From Dallia pectoralis (lineage: Eukaryota; Chordata; Actinopteri; Esociformes; Umbridae), in the NCBI GenBank assembly GCA_029465975.1, contig CM055740.1, forward strand, positions 5,498,317 to 5,562,316: 64,000 nt of DNA, in the 5' to 3' direction. Of the stretch, positions 52,601 through 58,600 are shown piece after piece. A model generated the notes under the pieces. That model did no database searches. It was given only the letters and a program-made list of their open reading frames with translations, and was not told where the DNA came from. A program made the position numbers and the translations under genes. Each line of letters opens with the position of its first letter. The first letter of the stretch is position 1.

Positions 52601-55600
52601 TGGAAAAAGACAAAATCACAGGACAACACTGTTTTCAGGGAATGAGTGAATTACAAATATTTCCAATTGGACCAGAGAAATATTCCTATCCTAAAAAACA
52701 TTAAAGCAGTGTAACTAACCGCCCCATAAAAGACCAGGAAGTATTCATTCACTGTTGACCCATGACCCTAAACGAAAGGTAAGGGAAAAGCAACAAACCC
52801 CATTGGCTGATTGAGAGAGATTTCAAAGCCGCAGGAAAAGCTAATAATGCTACGCAAGGTGTGTGTAAGGGAAGTACAGCATAGTTCCGTCTGAACTGCA
52901 GAAACAGTTGTTGTTTTTTATGCATGTCGCCAAGACACTTTGACCTGTTGATATTGATAGCTATTCTGTCAAATAGAACAGTGACTGACGTCTGAAGTTC
53001 CTTGAAAACTTTGGGCGAACGTAGTAAACGTTTAAAACAATAATGACCACAGCAATCAGCATCTACACAACCAAATGAAGCCATTAAATAATAATCAGTG
53101 AGATTCTAATAAACTGTAAGTGAAATGCTGTTTTTTAAGACAGATAAAAACATAAAATGACTTAATACAACGTACAGAATAGAAGTCTGGTAACTTCCAG
53201 TAACCATTAAAAACGCACACAGCCGTCAAAACCTTCAGCAATCAAATTCCAATACAACTAATATTACGTACCTTCTTTCTTCAAGGCATTCAGAAAAGAC
53301 TTCATTTCACCCCCCCCCCGTTTCCCTTATTGCTTAATTATTCATTGAAAAGACGGAAAAAGAAAAAGCCGAATATAAAATGTATCCGAGTTTTGTGGGT
53401 TGAAAAAGCAGCAGAGGACAGGTCCAGTGGTGAGGCGAGAGAGACTAGCTGGCCAGGCAGGAAGGCAGACTGGTGACAGGGACAGCCCACCCCACAGTAT
53501 TCTGCCTGTCACCGACGATGAGGATGGGAGCTTCACACATCTCCACTTTCATCATCCCTCTCACACACACTCCCTGCTTCTCTCTCTTTCACACACGCGC
53601 ATGCTCCCTCTCTCACACTCTCTATTTCCATCTTTCTCTCTCTGTCTATCTCACTCACACACACACACACACTCTCTACTTTCACCTCGCTCGCACGCAC
53701 TCTCTACTTCCCTGTCTTTCACACACAGAAACTGTCTCTGCGTCCCTCTGTTTCACACACACACTCAGACTTTTTAGCCTTCCGTGCACACATAAACACA
53801 ACGACCACATAAACACAACGAACACATAAACACAACAACCACATAAACACAATGACCACATACAGACAACGACCACATACAGACAACGACCACATACAGA
53901 CAACGACCACAACAACCACGGTCTCTATTTGTCTCATTCATTTATTCACATACACACACACACACCCCATGTTCCATCCAAATTCACATTCCATTCATCA
54001 CTACATGTCACATCCAATAATCCTAGCACTGCTTCACCACATGTAACATCCAATAGCCCTAACACTGCATCACCACATGTCACATCCAGTAGTCCTAACA
54101 CTGCTTCACCACATGTAACATCCAGTAGTCCTAACACTGCTTCACTAAATGTCACATCCAGTAGTCCTAACACTACTTTATCACATATAACATCCAGTAG
54201 TCCTAACGCTGCTTCACTAAATGTCACATCCAGTAGTCCTAACATTACTTCACCACATGTCACATCCAGTAGTCCTAACACTGCTTCACCACATGTCACA
54301 TCCAGTAGTCCTAACACTGCTTTACTAAATGTCACATCCAGTAGTCCTAACATTACTTTATCACATGTCACATCCAGTAGTCCTAACACTGCTTCACCAC
54401 ATGTCACATCCAGTAGTCTTAACACTGTTTCACCACATATAACATCCAGTAGTCCTAACACTGCTTCATCACATGTCACATCCAGTAGTCCTAACACTGC
54501 TTCACCACATGTAACATCCAGTAGTCTTAACACTGCTTCACCACATGTCACATCCAGTAGTCTTAACACTGCTTCACCACATGTCACATCCAGTAGTCTT
54601 AACACTGCTTCACCACATGTCACATCCAGTAGTCCTAACACTGCTTCATCACATGTAACATCCAATAGCCCTAAAACTGCTTCACCACCATGTCACATCA
54701 AGTAGTCCTAACACTGCTTCATCACATGTCACATCCAGTAGTCCTAACACTGCTTCATCACATGTCACATCCAGTAGTCCTAACACTGCTTCACCACATT
54801 TAACATCCAATAGCCCTAACACTGCTTCACCACATGTCACATCCAGTAGTCTTAACACTGCTTCACCACATGTCACATCCAGTAGCCCTAACACTGCTTC
54901 ATCACATGTCACATCCAGTAGTCCTAACACTGCTTCATCACATGTCACATCCAGTAGCCCTAACACTGCTTCACCGCATGTCTCATTCAATAGTTCTACA
55001 CTTATAGTTCGACATTTCTTCACCAAGTGTCATATTCCATATTTCTAGTGTCACCCAGTATCGCAGATGTGTTTAGATTTTTCAGGAAGCACCAAAGGAT
55101 CATGTATTTGCAACTAACAGTATAAGATGGATGTGGAAATGGCTTGTCTCATGACTGAACATCATCTTGCTTGATGATCTGATACACATCATTATGATCC
55201 ACAACACTTAACGACACATCAAGCTGTGTAACAGAAGTCAACTTCTCTTTTTTCTTCTGACAGGTATATGGCACCAAAATATTTTACATATCCCACAATC
55301 CACACAAAACACACCCACTTCATATTATCGGATGTACAAAAAGATTACAGCCATACATTAAATTAGCTCAGTTGCTAAAGTATCTCAAACGTTGCTAATC
55401 ATAGAAATAGGTTGAGCAATGTATGTTGAATTATTTGTTATTATTTGGCTAAATAAGCAAATTGTTTGACTTTCTTTTGACTTTTGACTCTGTTTAACCC
55501 ATTCAGTTTGTTTATACAGAAATGCGTACACACCTTTGGTATAATTGTAATCTGACAACATCAGCTATAAAACTGAGCAAAATGTTTGTCCCAATTGAGG

Positions 55601-58600
55601 GCTTTGGCTATTACATAACCTTCTGCTAAAATAATCTTAACACTTTTAAGATGAATATATATAGACTCAATCATTGTATTCTATTCCATTATAGTCGATA
55701 GAGACCAGAGAGAGAGAGTAAAATTACAGCATTGCTGTTCAGAGATTATTAAGATCTGAAGCTTTTTTGATCTGAGAAAGAGAGAAGATATTTTAAAGTC
55801 ACTGAGTCACTCTCCAGTTTTCATTGACTTGCACTGGATCTTCTTACACCTCATGTACTCAAGGCTGTGTCTGTGTTTAAAGAAAAGAATGTAATATCTC
55901 AATAGATTTAAAACAAAAAAGGGTCTAGTATATATGTATGTAATCCGTGCAGTGTACTGGCAATAGTTAACTGAAATGGCAATAAAATATGCTTTTAAAC
56001 ATTTTCATTCATAAATATATATGAATACATTATGCAGTAGTACTTTTATATTTTTATTAAATTTTTCGTTCAAGATCCTACAATTTGTTTTGTAATGGAT
56101 GTTGCTTTTGTACTATAGACTGATGTGCAAAAAAAACATTAAGATCACTCACAGATGGAGGAAAACAAATATGGATAAACTCCTAACAACACGTCACGGT
56201 CTCGTTAGGGAACAAAGATGAAAAGCCAACCATCAGTTTCAGTAGTCAAAATGTTCAATGCAGGAAAGTAAGGCAGGGGTGAAGACCAAAGCCACCAAAG
56301 CGGACAAATTGTTCTGGCCAATGACTGGGATGGAGCATTTCTGCAAACGACAAGGCTTGTTCGGTGCTCCCGGTCAGCGGTGGTGAGAACCAACCGACAG
56401 CAGTTATATGATGGACAAACCATAACGGCAAACCCAATAAAGGCTATCCCGTCTGGTCCGAACCAACTACTGGGGCACAAGTCAGAACGCCCTACAGTAG
56501 CACAAGTCACAGACATTTTTCATAATGGTTCCCGGTGGAATGCTTTACAACCTGCTGTGTCAGAGTGCCCATGATGACCCCTGTTCATCACCGGGGACAC
56601 GAGCTCCTACACCGGGGACACGAGCTCCTGCACCGGGGACACGAGCTCCTACACCGGGGACACAAGCTCCTACACCGGGGACACAAGCTCCTACACCGGG
56701 GACACAAGCTCCTACACCGGGGACACGAGCGGCGGAACTGGACCTCGGAGCACTGGATGAAAGTCGTCTGGTCCAATGAGTCCTGTTTGATTTTACATTA
56801 CGTACATCATCTACAAACTACGAGAGGTGAACCTTACAGTGAGTGTTTGATTGTAATATGCAAATGTGCAACGTTCACTTGTGTTTACCTCACCCTTTTT
56901 TAGCGACGTACATCAGCTCATTACCTGGAAGTATCTACATTATCTGAAAGTGCTTACATTCTAATTCATGCTAATGATATTGCCATGGGAGACTGTGAGA
57001 CATATGGTAACGCGAGGTGTTGCTTGCAATCACATTGCGCCCAAATTAAACACGCATAAATCAATGTTCAGTGGGAGCGAGCGGAGCTGTGAGAGATGGG
57101 GCTTTAACCCTTGCTTTGCAGGCACAGCTGTATCGGAAACAAACCCTTTGTGTTGCTAGGCAACCTTAGCGGGGAAGTCTAAATTCGTCACTTGCAAGTT
57201 GCCTGCTCGTCGGTTGTGAACAAATCGGATCCGTTATCCGCGCGTGGTGATCTTCCCGAGCGTTTGCAGAATAAGACATATTTCAAATCGTATAAATGTC
57301 AAACTCAGCACCTTTTTTGATGTTAAATCATTATGACCCTTTTAGTTGGAGATACTCTTTCCATGAGCTTTGCCTTAATTGGTTAAAATGAATCTGAAGA
57401 TATGGATGAGGTACCATAAATGGCATCGTATTACACATTCCATTAGAGGCTGTATTTTGATTCATTATCAAGGCTCAGGTGATGACGAGGGCATGCTAAA
57501 TAAAATGCTACAATAATGCATATCAATAATATATGATAATTATAAATCATAAATTAATCATATAATTGATCTATCTAGGATAAGCGGTTGAAGATGAGAT
57601 GAGATGAATTGATCTAAATAATTAACTATTAAACATAATTAAAAGTCACAATTGAAAAAGGGTTTTAATCAACAGGTCATTTAACCAATCAGACAGCCCC
57701 GAACAGGATCTGACATTAAACGATCCGATGTGATTGGTTAAAAGACAAATAAGTGGAATCGGTAGAATCTCCGATTCGGTCTGCCTGTGTAAGGACACCT
57801 TAAATGACTTCAGGCAACAGAGGATTGGGGAAATCCCTACAGACCAGCTGTTCCCGTCTCACCTGTTCTCGTCTCTGGCACCTGTCAGACAGCAGCTTGA
57901 CAGGTCCCCACCACAGCTCTCCAACCCAACGAATCACATTAACACTTCAAACGCACAACCACTCTCATTATAACGCCGTCCACTTAATCAATCGGAGGCG
58001 CCGCTAAGGAAGACGGCAGCTTGAGCAAGATCCATCTCGACTAATACCAAGGAAGCCATGCTGGAGCACAGAAGAGCCAGATTGAGTCATAGAGACAGGA
58101 CAAGCCTCCTGGTATCTGCAAGCATCACCACATAGATCAATGATACAGTAGAACACTGACACATGGATAACTGTTCACAGGACAGGTGTGTAGAAACTGC
58201 ACGGATGAGGGGTTAACATTTATTAGTAACAGCCGTGGGAAAACAACCACCAGTACAGTAAATACTGTAATATACCATACACAGCACGGTAAGAGGGACC
58301 CCCATCACGACCAATCAGATCTCAGATCCCTCCAGCCAATTACGTGGATGCGGGAACCATGGCAACCACAGAGTTCCATGGCTAGCTATATGGGACAACT
58401 ATTTACGTAGTTCTCTGTAGAACGGGGCAGATAGTGTGGAGCGTTGAGCTCGTCACGGGTGATGGTTTCAGTCACCGGTTGTGGTTCGTGCGTCTTCGGA
58501 CCACTACTGCTGACCGGGACCACTGTCGTGTGTAGGTACTCACTACTGCTGACCGGGACCACTGTCTGTAGGTACTAACCACTGCTGACCAGGACCACTG

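Noticed and set aside
53929..54705. Open frames of about 250 codons on both strands
   Set aside because: Product of the 36-base tandem array in a shank2 intron.
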